This document shows positions 33,928 to 42,882 of a DNA stretch of 64,000 nucleotides, one piece after another (the first letter of the stretch is position 1; every line of letters starts with the position of its first letter). The stretch is from Idiomarina baltica OS145. Lineage in GTDB: Bacteria; Pseudomonadota; Gammaproteobacteria; Enterobacterales; Alteromonadaceae. A program made the translations under genes and the position numbers. The stretch is taken from NCBI RefSeq assembly GCF_000152885.1, contig NZ_CH672404.1:31273-95272 (forward strand), read 5' to 3'. The notes below the pieces were generated by a model. That model was not told the origin of the DNA. It searched no databases and was given only the letters and a program-made list of their open reading frames with translations.

Positions 33928-34800
33928 ATGGATCAAGCAAGTGGCTTAAGAAAGATGAAACAGAGCAAAGTCAAAGTCATTGCAGTAACCGGTGGTAAGG
34001 GCGGTGTGGGTAAAACTAACATCTCTTTAAACATGGCGATTGCGATGGCCGAACAAGGCAAACGCGTATTGGTATTGGATGCCGATTTAGGTCTCGCCAA
34101 TGTCGACGTGATGCTTGGGCTGCGCGTGCAAAAAAATCTTTCACATGTGCTCAGTGGACAAGCCGAACTGAGAGATATTTTGATTGAAGGCCCCGCCGGT
34201 ATCAAAATCGTGCCCGCCACCTCCGGAACGCGCTCAATGATAGAGCTGAACGAGACTCAGCACGCCGAACTTATCCGCGCTTTTAGCGACCTACAAGGTG
34301 ATTTTGATGTCTTGGTTGTCGATACCGCCGCCGGTATCGGTAACACGGTCGTACGCTTCGCACGCGCCGCGCAAGATGTATTACTTGTGGTGTGTGATGA
34401 ACCGACTTCAATCACCGATGCGTATGCATTGATGAAAGTGCTTAGTAAAGAGCAGGACGTATTCAAATTTAAAGTGGTTGCCAATATGGTGCGTAATTTG
34501 CGCGAAGGGCAACTGCTATTCAATAAGTTGACTAAAGTCACAGATCGGTTTTTAGATGTCGCGATAGAATTGGCCGCCATAATTCCGTTCGATGACAATA
34601 TTCGTCTGGCGGTACGCAAACAAAAACCGTTGGTCTTAATGCAGCCTCGGTCTCCCGCGTCATTAGCAATTAAAGCCCTTGCGCAGCGTGCGCTCGACTG
34701 GCCAGTGCCGGCGCAGCCTGGCGGGCATCTCGAATTTTTCCTTGAACAATTAATAGGATCGGCCGATAACGGTAAGAAGCAGGATGTTGCCAATGAATAA
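33928..34800 (+). CDS. flhG: Flagellar number regulator FlhG (FleN), MinD-like ATPase
   Basis: FlhG limits flagellar number, together with FlhF and the master activator. The 290-residue protein has the deviant Walker A VTGGKGGVGKTNISLNMA, Walker B-like VLVLDADLGLANVDVMLGL and DVLVVDTAAGIGNTV. The C-terminal amphipathic helix region (ALAQRALDWP onward) is present. Its last codons overlap the fliA start by 8 nt. Confidence 0.96.
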   Translation: MDQASGLRKMKQSKVKVIAVTGGKGGVGKTNISLNMAIAMAEQGKRVLVLDADLGLANVDVMLGLRVQKNLSHVLSGQAELRDILIEGPAGIKIVPATSGTRSMIELNETQHAELIRAFSDLQGDFDVLVVDTAAGIGNTVVRFARAAQDVLLVVCDEPTSITDAYALMKVLSKEQDVFKFKVVANMVRNLREGQLLFNKLTKVTDRFLDVAIELAAIIPFDDNIRLAVRKQKPLVLMQPRSPASLAIKALAQRALDWPVPAQPGGHLEFFLEQLIGSADNGKKQDVANE

Positions 34801-35518
34801 AGCGGCTGTTTACAGTGCCCATGCCGATAATCGCCAAGCGATTATCGAACAACACACGGGGCTCGTGAAGCGCATAGCTCATCACATGATGGCGCGTCTT
34901 CCCGCGAGCGTTCAGGTCGATGATCTGATCCAATCCGGCATGATTGGCTTACTGGAAGCAGCACGAAACTTTGACAATAGCAAAGGCGCGAGCTTTGAAA
35001 CCTTTGCGGGCATTCGTATTCGCGGCGCAATGTTAGACGAGATACGCCGTGGTGACTGGGCGCCGCGCTCAGTGCATCGCAATCATCGGCGTGTACTCGA
35101 AGCGATTCGACAGGTCGAAAACGAAACCGGGCGTGATGCCAAAGATGTCGAAGTTGCCGAAAAATTAGAAATGCCGCTCGAGGAATACCACGCTATTTTG
35201 CGCGATGTAAACTCGGGACGAATTATCGGAATTGAAGATCTAGGCGTCTCCGAAGATGCTATTATGCCTGAGCAAGTAACCGGTGCAAACTACGAGCCGC
35301 AGAAAGACGTTGAAAACGATGCCTTTCATCGCGCACTCGTCGAAACTATCTCGGGTTTACCCGAACGTGAAGCATTAGTGCTTTCGTTGTATTATGATGA
35401 GGAACTTAACCTGAAAGAAATCGGTGAAGTTCTCAGCGTGAGCGAATCACGCGTGAGCCAAATTCATAGCCAAGCAATGATGCGCCTAAAAACACGCATG
35501 CAGAGCTGGGTAGAGTAA
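34793..35518 (+). CDS. fliA: RNA polymerase sigma factor FliA (sigma-28)
   Basis: FliA transcribes late flagellar genes, matching the three sigma-28 type promoters at 8252, 11,850 and 14,208. The ATG at 34,793 is preferred because AGGA lies about 10 nt upstream; the ATG at 34,784 would be too close. The 241-residue protein shows region 2 (LIQSGMIGLLEAARNFD and FETFAGIRIRGAMLDEIR) and region 4 (LNLKEIGEVLSVSESRVSQI). It overlaps flhG by 8 nt. Confidence 0.97.
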   Translation: MNKAAVYSAHADNRQAIIEQHTGLVKRIAHHMMARLPASVQVDDLIQSGMIGLLEAARNFDNSKGASFETFAGIRIRGAMLDEIRRGDWAPRSVHRNHRRVLEAIRQVENETGRDAKDVEVAEKLEMPLEEYHAILRDVNSGRIIGIEDLGVSEDAIMPEQVTGANYEPQKDVENDAFHRALVETISGLPEREALVLSLYYDEELNLKEIGEVLSVSESRVSQIHSQAMMRLKTRMQSWVE

Positions 35519-35554
35519 TTATCGTAGTAATCGAGAGCCCAAGTGGAGGGAGCT

Positions 35555-35938
35555 TTGGATAAAAACATGAAAATTCTTGTTGTTGATGACTTTTCAACAA
35601 TGAGACGAATCATCAAAAATCTTCTTCGTGACCTTGGATTCACCAACATCCAAGAAGCTGACGATGGCAACACCGCATTACCGATGCTCCAACAAGGTGA
35701 CTTTGATTTTGTCGTAACTGACTGGAACATGCCGGGGATGCAAGGTATCGACTTACTTAAGGAAATTCGTAAAGACGATGACCTCGCGCACTTACCCGTG
35801 TTAATGGTCACGGCCGAAGCCAAACGTGAGCAAATTATTCAAGCCGCACAAGCCGGTGTGAACGGCTACATTGTGAAGCCTTTCACCGCTGTAACGTTGA
35901 AAGAGAAGCTCGATAAAATCTTTGAACGTATCAGTTAG
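35555..35938 (+). CDS. cheY: Chemotaxis response regulator CheY
   Basis: Phospho-CheY binds the switch to change flagellar rotation. A TTG start at 35,555 fits GGAGGGA at 35,545-35,551 and yields the family N-terminus [12 protein letters not shown]; the ATG at 35,567 is a possible alternative. The receiver has the acidic pair D11-D12, phosphoacceptor D56 ([11 protein letters not shown]), T/A switch MVTAEA and K in IVKPF. The stop overlaps the cheZ GTG by one base. Confidence 0.95.
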   Translation: MDKNMKILVVDDFSTMRRIIKNLLRDLGFTNIQEADDGNTALPMLQQGDFDFVVTDWNMPGMQGIDLLKEIRKDDDLAHLPVLMVTAEAKREQIIQAAQAGVNGYIVKPFTAVTLKEKLDKIFERIS

Positions 35939-36690
35939 TGGGCACGGCTATGGTAAAACCATCAGCAAGCATATCGCTCAAGCAAGCGAAGCAATTGGTT
36001 GATTGGCTTGAAGCGGGAGAGCAGTCTAAAGCCGATCAATGGCTAGACGATTTCCATCAAGAGCATGATGATAAGTTGTTCACCTCTGTCGGGCAACTCA
36101 CCCGAGACCTGCATGAAGCCTTGCAAGACTTCCAACTCGATCCGCGTATCATGCAACTGACACAAGACGATTTGCCCGATGCGCAGAATCGTCTGCAATA
36201 TGTGATTGAAAAAACAGAAGACGCGGCTAACCGCACGATGGACGCCGTCGAAGCCTGTCTGCCCATGACAGATGAGATGCATCAGCGCGTAGAGCAGGTG
36301 ATGCCTGCGTGGCAGCGCCTCATGAGCAACGATATTCAGTTAAATGAATTCAAAGAAATGTGTCATCAAGTCGATGCGTTAATGCGCGAATGTGGACAAA
36401 ACATGCCGCAGATCCATGGTTTGATGACAGAAGTGCTCATGGCGCAGGACTATCAAGATATTACCGGTCAGATCATCCGTCGGGTGATTCAACTCGTAGA
36501 AGACGTTGAGAAAAATCTGATCGAGCTGCTCAAGTTGTTTGGTGAAGAGCAAAAATCTCAAGCTAAACAAAATGTAAAAGCAGTCGATAAGAATGCAGCA
36601 GAAGGACCGATCATAAACCCTGAGCAACGCGACGATGTTGTAGAAAATCAGGATGACGTGGACGACTTATTATCAAGCTTAGGTTTCTAG
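35938..36690 (+). CDS. cheZ: CheY phosphatase CheZ
   Basis: CheZ dephosphorylates CheY-P. The 250-residue helical protein has the catalytic Gln region QDYQDITGQIIRRVIQLVEDVE and ends with the CheY-docking peptide VDDLLSSLGF. The GTG at 35,938 overlaps the cheY stop; the ATG at 35,950 is an alternative start. It sits between cheY and cheA. Confidence 0.95.
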   Translation: MGTAMVKPSASISLKQAKQLVDWLEAGEQSKADQWLDDFHQEHDDKLFTSVGQLTRDLHEALQDFQLDPRIMQLTQDDLPDAQNRLQYVIEKTEDAANRTMDAVEACLPMTDEMHQRVEQVMPAWQRLMSNDIQLNEFKEMCHQVDALMRECGQNMPQIHGLMTEVLMAQDYQDITGQIIRRVIQLVEDVEKNLIELLKLFGEEQKSQAKQNVKAVDKNAAEGPIINPEQRDDVVENQDDVDDLLSSLGF

Positions 36691-36703
36691 GAGAGAGCAG
36701 CGC

Positions 36704-38830
36704 ATGAGCTTTGAGATGGACGAAGAGATCTTACAGGATTTCTTAATCGAGGCAGCAGAAATCCTCGAGCAGTTATCCGAGCAACTCGTTCAATTAGAAA
36801 ACGACCCCGAAAACAAAGATCTTCTCAATGCGATTTTTAGAGGATTTCATACCGTAAAAGGGGGCGCCGGCTTTCTTGCCGTTTCGGCACTGGTCGATAC
36901 CTGTCATGGTGCAGAAAACGTGTTCGATACCTTGCGTAACGGACAACGCACAGTCACGTCTGACCTCATGGACGTGATCCTGCAAGCGCTCGACACCATC
37001 AATGCCCAATTTGCTCAATTACAAGCGCGAGAGGAACCCGAAGCCGCTGACAGCGAGCTCCTCGAAACCCTCCACAAGCTCTCCCAACCCGAGTCTGAAG
37101 ACGACACCGCCGACGCCGCCGCCGCCGACGACGACGCCGACGTACGTCGCGCCTCTGGCGCGACAAACGACGCCGAAAACACAGTCGACGACATCCAAGA
37201 AGACGAATTCGAAGCCCTGCTCGACGAACTCCACGGCAAAGGCCAAGGCCCCGGTGCCTCAAAAACAGCCAATAAAAAAGAAGCACCAAACACCCACACC
37301 GATAACGACGAGATCACAGACGACGAATTCGAAGCCTTGCTCGACGAACTCCACGGTTCGGGTAAAGCCCCAACCAGCGCAGAAAAACAGCAAGAAGAGC
37401 AAAAATCAGCCAGCAAAAGCGACAGCGACGAAATTACCGATGACGAGTTTGAAGCGCTGCTCGACGATCTGCACGGCAAAGGCAAGGCCCCTAAAGTCAA
37501 CAAAGCCGCAGAAAAGCCAGCGCAACAACCCGCAGCAGCCAAAAAGCCCGAGCCTCAAAAAGCAGCGCCTAAACAGCCCGAGCCGAAAAAAGCTGAACCA
37601 TCAAAAGAGCAAGCCAAGCAGCCGGCGAAGAAGCCCGCCGCGCCACCACCACCGCCCCCAGAAACCACTGTGCGAGTGGATACCAAACGTCTTGATGAGA
37701 TCATGAACATGGTCGGTGAGCTCGTGTTAGTACGAAACCGCCTGTTAAGCCTCAGCAACAGCGACGATCAAAAGCACGAAGAAATGAGCAAAGCCATCGC
37801 CAACCTCGATGTCGTAACCGGCGACCTACAAGGCTCGGTGATGAAAACCCGGATGCAGCCTATCAAGAAAGTCTTTGGCCGCTTCCCGCGGGTCGTGCGT
37901 GATCTGGCACGTAGCCTGAAAAAAGAAATTAATCTCGAGATGCACGGCGAAGAAACCGACCTCGATAAAAATTTAGTCGAAGCACTCGCTGACCCATTGG
38001 TGCATTTGGTGCGCAACTCGGTCGATCACGGCATCGAAATGCCCGATGAGCGCCAAGCAAAAGGCAAGCCGCGCGAGGGAATGGTAACACTATCGGCGTC
38101 GCAAGAGGGTGACCACATTATGTTGTCTATTAAAGACGACGGTGCGGGGATGGATGCCGAAAAACTCAAACAAATCGCAATTAAACGGGGCGTTCTCGAT
38201 GAAGATGCCGCCGCGCGTATGTCCAACGAAGATGCCTACAATCTGATTTTTGCCGCCGGTTTCTCAACCAAAGAGCAAGTGTCGGATATCTCGGGTCGTG
38301 GCGTCGGAATGGACGTGGTAAAAACCAAAATCAGTCAATTGAACGGTAGTATTAAAATTGAATCAGAGCTCGGTAAAGGCACTGAACTACTCATCAAAGT
38401 ACCGCTCACGCTGGCAATCTTACCGACCTTAATGGTCGAGGTAAAAGATCAAACGTTTGCACTGCCGCTCGCCGTGGTCAGTGAAATTATCGACTTGGAT
38501 ATGGCAAAGACCAATACCGTCGATGGTCAGTTGACATTGATCGTGCGTAAACGAGCGATTCCTCTATTTTTCTTAGAGCATTGGCTGACGCGCCGTCCAG
38601 AGCGTAATAAGCGCAACGAAAACGGTCACGTAGTAGTAGTGCAGATCGGCAACCAACAAGTGGGTTTTGTGGTCGATGCGCTGATCGGTCAAGAAGAAGT
38701 CGTGATAAAACCACTTGATAAACTATTGCAAGGGACGCCAGGCATGGCGGGAGCGACCATTACCAGTGATGGTGGTATCGCGTTAATCATTGATGTGCCA
38801 AGTATGCTCAAGTACTACGCGAAACGATAA
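36704..38830 (+). CDS. cheA: Chemotaxis histidine kinase CheA with triple-repeat linker
   Basis: CheA phosphorylates CheY and CheB under receptor control. The 708-residue protein has an HPt domain with phospho-His H49 (RGFHTVKGGAGF), a long linker (about 130-325), the dimerisation domain, the ATPase with HLVRNSVDHGIE and ISGRGVGMDVV, and a CheW-like C-terminal domain. Instead of a clear P2 domain the linker has three DEFEALLD(E/D)LHG units at residues 167, 207 and 247, exactly 40 residues apart, followed by Lys/Pro/Gln-rich sequence. Codons in the linker are strongly C-ending. Confidence 0.96.
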   Translation: MSFEMDEEILQDFLIEAAEILEQLSEQLVQLENDPENKDLLNAIFRGFHTVKGGAGFLAVSALVDTCHGAENVFDTLRNGQRTVTSDLMDVILQALDTINAQFAQLQAREEPEAADSELLETLHKLSQPESEDDTADAAAADDDADVRRASGATNDAENTVDDIQEDEFEALLDELHGKGQGPGASKTANKKEAPNTHTDNDEITDDEFEALLDELHGSGKAPTSAEKQQEEQKSASKSDSDEITDDEFEALLDDLHGKGKAPKVNKAAEKPAQQPAAAKKPEPQKAAPKQPEPKKAEPSKEQAKQPAKKPAAPPPPPPETTVRVDTKRLDEIMNMVGELVLVRNRLLSLSNSDDQKHEEMSKAIANLDVVTGDLQGSVMKTRMQPIKKVFGRFPRVVRDLARSLKKEINLEMHGEETDLDKNLVEALADPLVHLVRNSVDHGIEMPDERQAKGKPREGMVTLSASQEGDHIMLSIKDDGAGMDAEKLKQIAIKRGVLDEDAAARMSNEDAYNLIFAAGFSTKEQVSDISGRGVGMDVVKTKISQLNGSIKIESELGKGTELLIKVPLTLAILPTLMVEVKDQTFALPLAVVSEIIDLDMAKTNTVDGQLTLIVRKRAIPLFFLEHWLTRRPERNKRNENGHVVVVQIGNQQVGFVVDALIGQEEVVIKPLDKLLQGTPGMAGATITSDGGIALIIDVPSMLKYYAKR
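37202..37480 (+). repeat. Three 120-bp-period repeats in the cheA linker
   Basis: Units coding DEFEALLDELHG begin at 37,202, 37,322 and 37,442. The second is also preceded by DEITD, as is the third. The exact 120-base period keeps the frame. The third unit has different synonymous codons (GAGTTT, CTGCTC), so the protein repeat is maintained beyond DNA identity. Confidence 0.85.
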
Positions 38831-38845
38831 CGGGTAACACTAAAA

Positions 38846-40024
38846 ATGACAGTGAGTGTTTTAGTGGTCGATGACTCGGCGTTCTTCCGACGCCGAGTAA
38901 CAGAGATTCTTGAAAGTAATAGTCAGATAAAAGTCATCGGTTCAGCAAACGATGGCCGTCAAGCCGTTGAGCAAGCAAAAAGCTTACGTCCCGATGTCAT
39001 CACCATGGATATCGAGATGCCCGTGATGAACGGCATCGACGCAGTCCGTGAAATCATGCGTGATGCACCTTGTCCCATTTTGATGTTTAGCTCGTTGACG
39101 CATGAAGGCGCGACGGCAACACTGAACGCGCTAGAAGCAGGCGCGGCGGACTTTTTACCAAAGAAATTCGAAGACGTTGCACGCAATCGCGAAGAAGCAG
39201 TCAAAACCCTGCAGGATCGCGTCATTGCAATAGCTGCCAAACCGAGCATTCGTCGTCGGCCTCCAGCACGTACAACCAGCCCAACGCCACCCCCGCGTTC
39301 AATAACGCCGCGTGAAAGCACCCGCTCTCGGGCCTTTGGCGATCGTACATCGACGCGCTCGACAATCGCGCGTGAACCGGCGCCGCGTGAAGCACCGTCG
39401 ACTGCCGCACCGGTTGCGACCGAACGGCTAACCATTAATCGAGCATACCAAGTACTCGCGATAGGAACCTCCACCGGAGGACCCGTCGCGCTACAAAAAA
39501 TTTTGACGCAGCTGCCACAGAACTTTCCGTATCCGATCGTGATGGTACAGCACATGCCAGCGGCGTTTACCAAAGCGTTCTCGCAACGACTCGATGGCTT
39601 GTGCAAAATCCGCGTGCGAGAAGCGGAAGATGGCGATAACTTACAGCCTGGAGTTGCCTATTTAGCCCCCGGCGGTAAGCAAATGTTAGTGGAAGGGCGA
39701 GCCGGAGCAGCACGCTTACGAATTCGCGAAGATAACTCCGGGCGTATCACCTATAAACCCAGTGTCGACCTGACCTTTGCCAGCTTATCCAAAGCTTACG
39801 GCGGTAAAGTGCTGGGTGTTATTTTAACCGGGATGGGTGCGGATGGTCGCGAGGGCGCGCGCATGCTTAAAGAGCAGGGGGCAACCATCTGGGCACAGGA
39901 TGAAGCCAGCTGTGTCGTGTACGGCATGCCGCAAGCGGTCGCAAGCGCGGGTATTTCAACCCGCAGTGTCAGTTTAAACCAAATGGCGAGTGCGTTACTG
40001 ACCGAAGTCGGTTACGGAGATTAA
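38846..40024 (+). CDS. cheB: Chemotaxis glutamate methylesterase CheB
   Basis: CheB demethylates and deamidates receptors. The 392-residue protein has a receiver domain with D55 ([13 protein letters not shown]) and a C-terminal esterase with GTSTGGP, the His in [10 protein letters not shown] and the Asp in [10 protein letters not shown]. Between them is a long Arg/Pro/Ser/Thr-rich linker (about 135-195). It lies between cheA and parC; parC starts 3 nt later. Confidence 0.96.
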   Translation: MTVSVLVVDDSAFFRRRVTEILESNSQIKVIGSANDGRQAVEQAKSLRPDVITMDIEMPVMNGIDAVREIMRDAPCPILMFSSLTHEGATATLNALEAGAADFLPKKFEDVARNREEAVKTLQDRVIAIAAKPSIRRRPPARTTSPTPPPRSITPRESTRSRAFGDRTSTRSTIAREPAPREAPSTAAPVATERLTINRAYQVLAIGTSTGGPVALQKILTQLPQNFPYPIVMVQHMPAAFTKAFSQRLDGLCKIRVREAEDGDNLQPGVAYLAPGGKQMLVEGRAGAARLRIREDNSGRITYKPSVDLTFASLSKAYGGKVLGVILTGMGADGREGARMLKEQGATIWAQDEASCVVYGMPQAVASAGISTRSVSLNQMASALLTEVGYGD

Positions 40025-40027
40025 GCC

Positions 40028-40801
40028 ATGCATGTGTGGACCATCGCAAACCAAAAGGGCGGCGTAGGTAAAACGACTACAACAGTGGCGTTAGCCGGCT
40101 TATTGCAACAGCGAGGTCAACGCGTGTTGTGTATCGACATCGATCCGCATGCATCGCTTACTTTTTATTTCGGTATTGATGCAGAAGAGCTCGATGCGAC
40201 TGCGTACGACGTGTTTGCGATGGGTAAAAACGTTGATAAAGAAACAACGAAAAGTGCGATTGTCGCGACCGAACATGAGCACCTCGATGTCATGCCCGCG
40301 AGTATGGCGCTCGCGACACTAGACCGTAAGCTCGGTACCCAAGGCGGTATGGGGCTGGTTCTGCAACGGGCGTTAGCGCACGTCGAGCATCGTTATGATT
40401 ACGTACTAATTGATGTGCCACCCGTGCTGGGGGTACTGATGGTCAACGCCTTGGCATGTTGTGAGCGAGTATTAATTCCGGTACAAACCGAACCACTCGC
40501 GCTGAAAGGCTTAGAACGAATGATGCGAACGCTCGCTTTAATCCAAAAATCTCGCGGACAAGCGCATCAGTATACGATTATCCCGACCCTGTACGATAAA
40601 CGGACGCGGGCTTCGTTAGATACCTATAAAAAGCTGGCACAGCGTTACGGTAAAAGCGTGTGGAATGGCATGATTCCAATTGATACAAAGTTCCGTGATG
40701 CGAGTAATGAACAGTTACCGCCTTCCATGTTTGCGCCTCAATCGCGCGGCGTATTGGCTTATCAAACCCTGCTGACTTATCTGCAGCAGTTGAACCTATA
40801 G
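40028..40801 (+). CDS. parC: ParA-like chemotaxis localisation ATPase ParC
   Basis: In Vibrio, ParC brings chemotaxis arrays to the old pole and ensures they are inherited; this is the same position in the same operon. The 257-residue protein has Walker A NQKGGVGKTTTTVALAG, a Walker A' region LCIDIDPHASLTFYFG and Walker B YVLIDVPPVLG. The symbol follows the chemotaxis nomenclature and does not mean topoisomerase IV. It is followed by the parP-like gene. Confidence 0.88.
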   Translation: MHVWTIANQKGGVGKTTTTVALAGLLQQRGQRVLCIDIDPHASLTFYFGIDAEELDATAYDVFAMGKNVDKETTKSAIVATEHEHLDVMPASMALATLDRKLGTQGGMGLVLQRALAHVEHRYDYVLIDVPPVLGVLMVNALACCERVLIPVQTEPLALKGLERMMRTLALIQKSRGQAHQYTIIPTLYDKRTRASLDTYKKLAQRYGKSVWNGMIPIDTKFRDASNEQLPPSMFAPQSRGVLAYQTLLTYLQQLNL

Positions 40802-40809
40802 GAGGTCAT

Positions 40810-41658
40810 GTGAGTCGCTCAAACTACCAAAGTGAACAAGCCATGACCGAGTACCTCGATGCCCTATTGCTAGAGGAAGAGCCCGCCCCGGTTGATTTCG
40901 ATGACTCGCCTGTGCGGGCATTACTTGAGCGCGCTACGCCTAAGATCCAGACGCTTAAGCCTGAGCCTGTGAGTGAACCAGAACCTGCGCTGAAAACCGA
41001 GCCAGCATTGACACCGGAACCAGAACGGGCACCGGAACCAGAGTCTGTGCCGGACGTGCCGGAGTCGGTAGCCGAACAGGATATCGCGCAGACGGAAGTC
41101 GCCAAAGCTACAGAAACTGCGGTTGACGCCGATATGCAAGATGACGGCGCAACGCCGCCAACCGACGCGATGATGGAATACCAAGAGAATGACTTCCAAG
41201 CGTTGTTTTTTAAAGTGGCAGGGCTGACACTCGCCGTGCCATTAAAGAGCTTAGGTGGCATTCACACGTTAGGTAAAATCAGTCCACTGTTTGGCAAACC
41301 GCATTGGTTTAAGGGCATCATGAACGAGCGTGGTAACAAGCTGCAGGCGGTTGATACCGCACGCTGGGTGATGCCCGAAAAGCTCACTGCAGAAGTCGAA
41401 GACGGTATTAAATACGAGTATATGATTACATTGAGTGATAGCCCATGGGGACTGTTGTGCGAGGAACTGGTCGATAGCGAACCCTTGCAGCCCGATGCGA
41501 TTCAATGGCGTAACGGCCCCAATCAAAAGCGACCTTGGCTCGCGGGTGTCGTGCGCAATAGAATGTGCGCATTACTCGATGTAAACGAATTAATTAAACT
41601 GCTAGATAAAGGCTTGGGTCATACGCAAAATGGCCCACACAATGAATCGGAGTCATAG
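40810..41658 (+). CDS. parP: CheW-domain protein ParP
   Basis: ParP links ParC to the chemotaxis array by contacting CheA. The 282-residue protein has a Pro/Glu-rich N-terminal half (about 45-105, repeated EPEPA-type motifs) and a C-terminal divergent CheW-like domain (FFKVAGLTLAVPLKSLGG to CALLDVNELI). The GTG start at 40,810 follows AGGAGG. Its stop is 1 nt from the cheW start. The assignment rests on domain layout plus the parC-cheW context. Confidence 0.85.
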   Translation: MSRSNYQSEQAMTEYLDALLLEEEPAPVDFDDSPVRALLERATPKIQTLKPEPVSEPEPALKTEPALTPEPERAPEPESVPDVPESVAEQDIAQTEVAKATETAVDADMQDDGATPPTDAMMEYQENDFQALFFKVAGLTLAVPLKSLGGIHTLGKISPLFGKPHWFKGIMNERGNKLQAVDTARWVMPEKLTAEVEDGIKYEYMITLSDSPWGLLCEELVDSEPLQPDAIQWRNGPNQKRPWLAGVVRNRMCALLDVNELIKLLDKGLGHTQNGPHNESES

Positions 41659-41659
41659 T

Positions 41660-42163
41660 ATGGCAACTGAAAACCGCAAAACAAAACAACAAGCTGAAGT
41701 CGATAGCAATGATGAAGTGCTTCAGTGGGTGACCTTTCAGCTCGAAGAGGAAACCTACGGCATTAACGTCATGCAGGTGCAAGAAGTGTTGCGCTACAGC
41801 GAGATTGCGCCAGTGCCGGGTGCGCCGGATTATGTACTCGGTATCATTAATTTGCGTGGCAACGTGGTCACCGTTATTGATACACGTCTGCGCTTTGGTT
41901 TGCCAGAAAACGAAATCACCGATAACACACGTATCGTGATTATTGAGTCGGATAAGCAAGTCATCGGTATTCTCGTTGATAGCGTTGCTGAGGTGGTTTA
42001 TCTGAAGAAATCTGAGATCGATAGCGCACCGAACGTGGGTACCGAAGAAAGCGCGCGGTTTATTCAAGGCGTCTCGAACCGAGATGGCGAGTTGTTGATC
42101 CTTGTCGACTTAGATAAAATGCTGACCGATGAAGAGTGGGATGAAATTTCGCGGTTAGGATAA
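41660..42163 (+). CDS. cheW: Chemotaxis coupling protein CheW
   Basis: CheW couples receptors to CheA. The ATG at 41,660 gives 167 residues; the longer frame from 41,630 would overlap parP. Conserved parts are VTFQLEEETYGINVMQVQEVLR, VPGAPDYVLGIINLRGNVVTVID and RDGELLILVDLDKML. It belongs to the che operon and is followed by the DUF2802-like gene. Confidence 0.96.
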   Translation: MATENRKTKQQAEVDSNDEVLQWVTFQLEEETYGINVMQVQEVLRYSEIAPVPGAPDYVLGIINLRGNVVTVIDTRLRFGLPENEITDNTRIVIIESDKQVIGILVDSVAEVVYLKKSEIDSAPNVGTEESARFIQGVSNRDGELLILVDLDKMLTDEEWDEISRLG

Positions 42164-42172
42164 AACTATTTG

Positions 42173-42610
42173 ATGACTTCAATAACTGTTTGGCTAGCAG
42201 CAGCGGCGCTGATGCTAGCTATTGTTGCACTGATCGTAGCGGTAATGACGAGCCGCAAGCATACCGAATTATTAGAACGACAACAGCAACGCCTATTAAT
42301 GCTGACCGAGGCGCTGGGCGCGTTACAAAATACGCCTTCAGAACCCGAAACAGAAGACAATCAGGCACAATTGCAACCGCTGCATGAGGCGCTTGAGCAA
42401 TTGCGAGCTCAGCAACAAGCGCTCCATCAGCAGCAACAGCAATTTGCCAGCACGATAAAGCAGCTAGAGCAACAAGAGCCCGAGGTGAAGCTGTATCAGC
42501 GAGCCGCGAAACTGGTCGAGCAGGGCGCCAGTGTTGACGATCTCATGCAAGCCTGTGATTTACCCCGTGCCGAGGCAGAGTTGATGCTCGCCATGCATCA
42601 GCGTAGTTAG
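42173..42610 (+). CDS. DUF2802-like membrane-anchored coiled-coil protein
   Basis: The 145-residue product has one N-terminal membrane helix (SITVWLAAAALMLAIVALIV), a Gln-rich coiled coil (about 60-105, QQQQQF), and a C-terminal helix-turn-helix-like end LVEQGASVDDLMQACDLPRAEAELML. Proteins of this type (DUF2802) follow cheW in many marine gammaproteobacteria; their role is unknown. It converges with the FlhB-like gene, overlapping it by 4 bases. Confidence 0.8.
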   Translation: MTSITVWLAAAALMLAIVALIVAVMTSRKHTELLERQQQRLLMLTEALGALQNTPSEPETEDNQAQLQPLHEALEQLRAQQQALHQQQQQFASTIKQLEQQEPEVKLYQRAAKLVEQGASVDDLMQACDLPRAEAELMLAMHQRS

Positions 42611-42882
42611 TACCAACTATCGGGAAATCGCCCATCCAGTAGATACGAAAACGCAATCAGTTCCGCGATAAGCACGTACAGCTCTCGCGGAATTTCTTCA
42701 CCCACGTTAAGCCGCGCCAATGAATCAGATAACATGGGATCTTCGTGTACCATCACGCCGTGCGCTTTAGCCACTTCAATAATCTCTTCTGCAAGCTCAT
42801 CAAACCCTTTGGCGATCACCTGAGGCGCATTTAAGCCATCGTAGGATAAGCCAATCGCTTGCTTCTGTTTACTATCGCTCAT
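42607..42882 (-). CDS. FlhB C-terminal-domain protein (FhlB-like)
   Basis: This 91-residue protein matches only the cytoplasmic C-terminal domain of FlhB/YscU: AIGLSYDGLNAPQVIAKG, HEDPMLSDSLARLNVGEEIP. The autocleavage NPTH motif and the membrane part are absent. Such stand-alone proteins can substitute for or modulate the FlhB tail in export-substrate switching. The start overlaps the stop of the FliK-like gene by 4 nt, so both are probably cotranslated. Confidence 0.88.
   Translation of the reverse strand: MSDSKQKQAIGLSYDGLNAPQVIAKGFDELAEEIIEVAKAHGVMVHEDPMLSDSLARLNVGEEIPRELYVLIAELIAFSYLLDGRFPDSWY

Noticed and set aside
37002..37706. Long frames on + (other frame) and - strand within cheA
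   Set aside because: They coincide with the biased, low-complexity linker and its repeats; the CheA frame is intact throughout.
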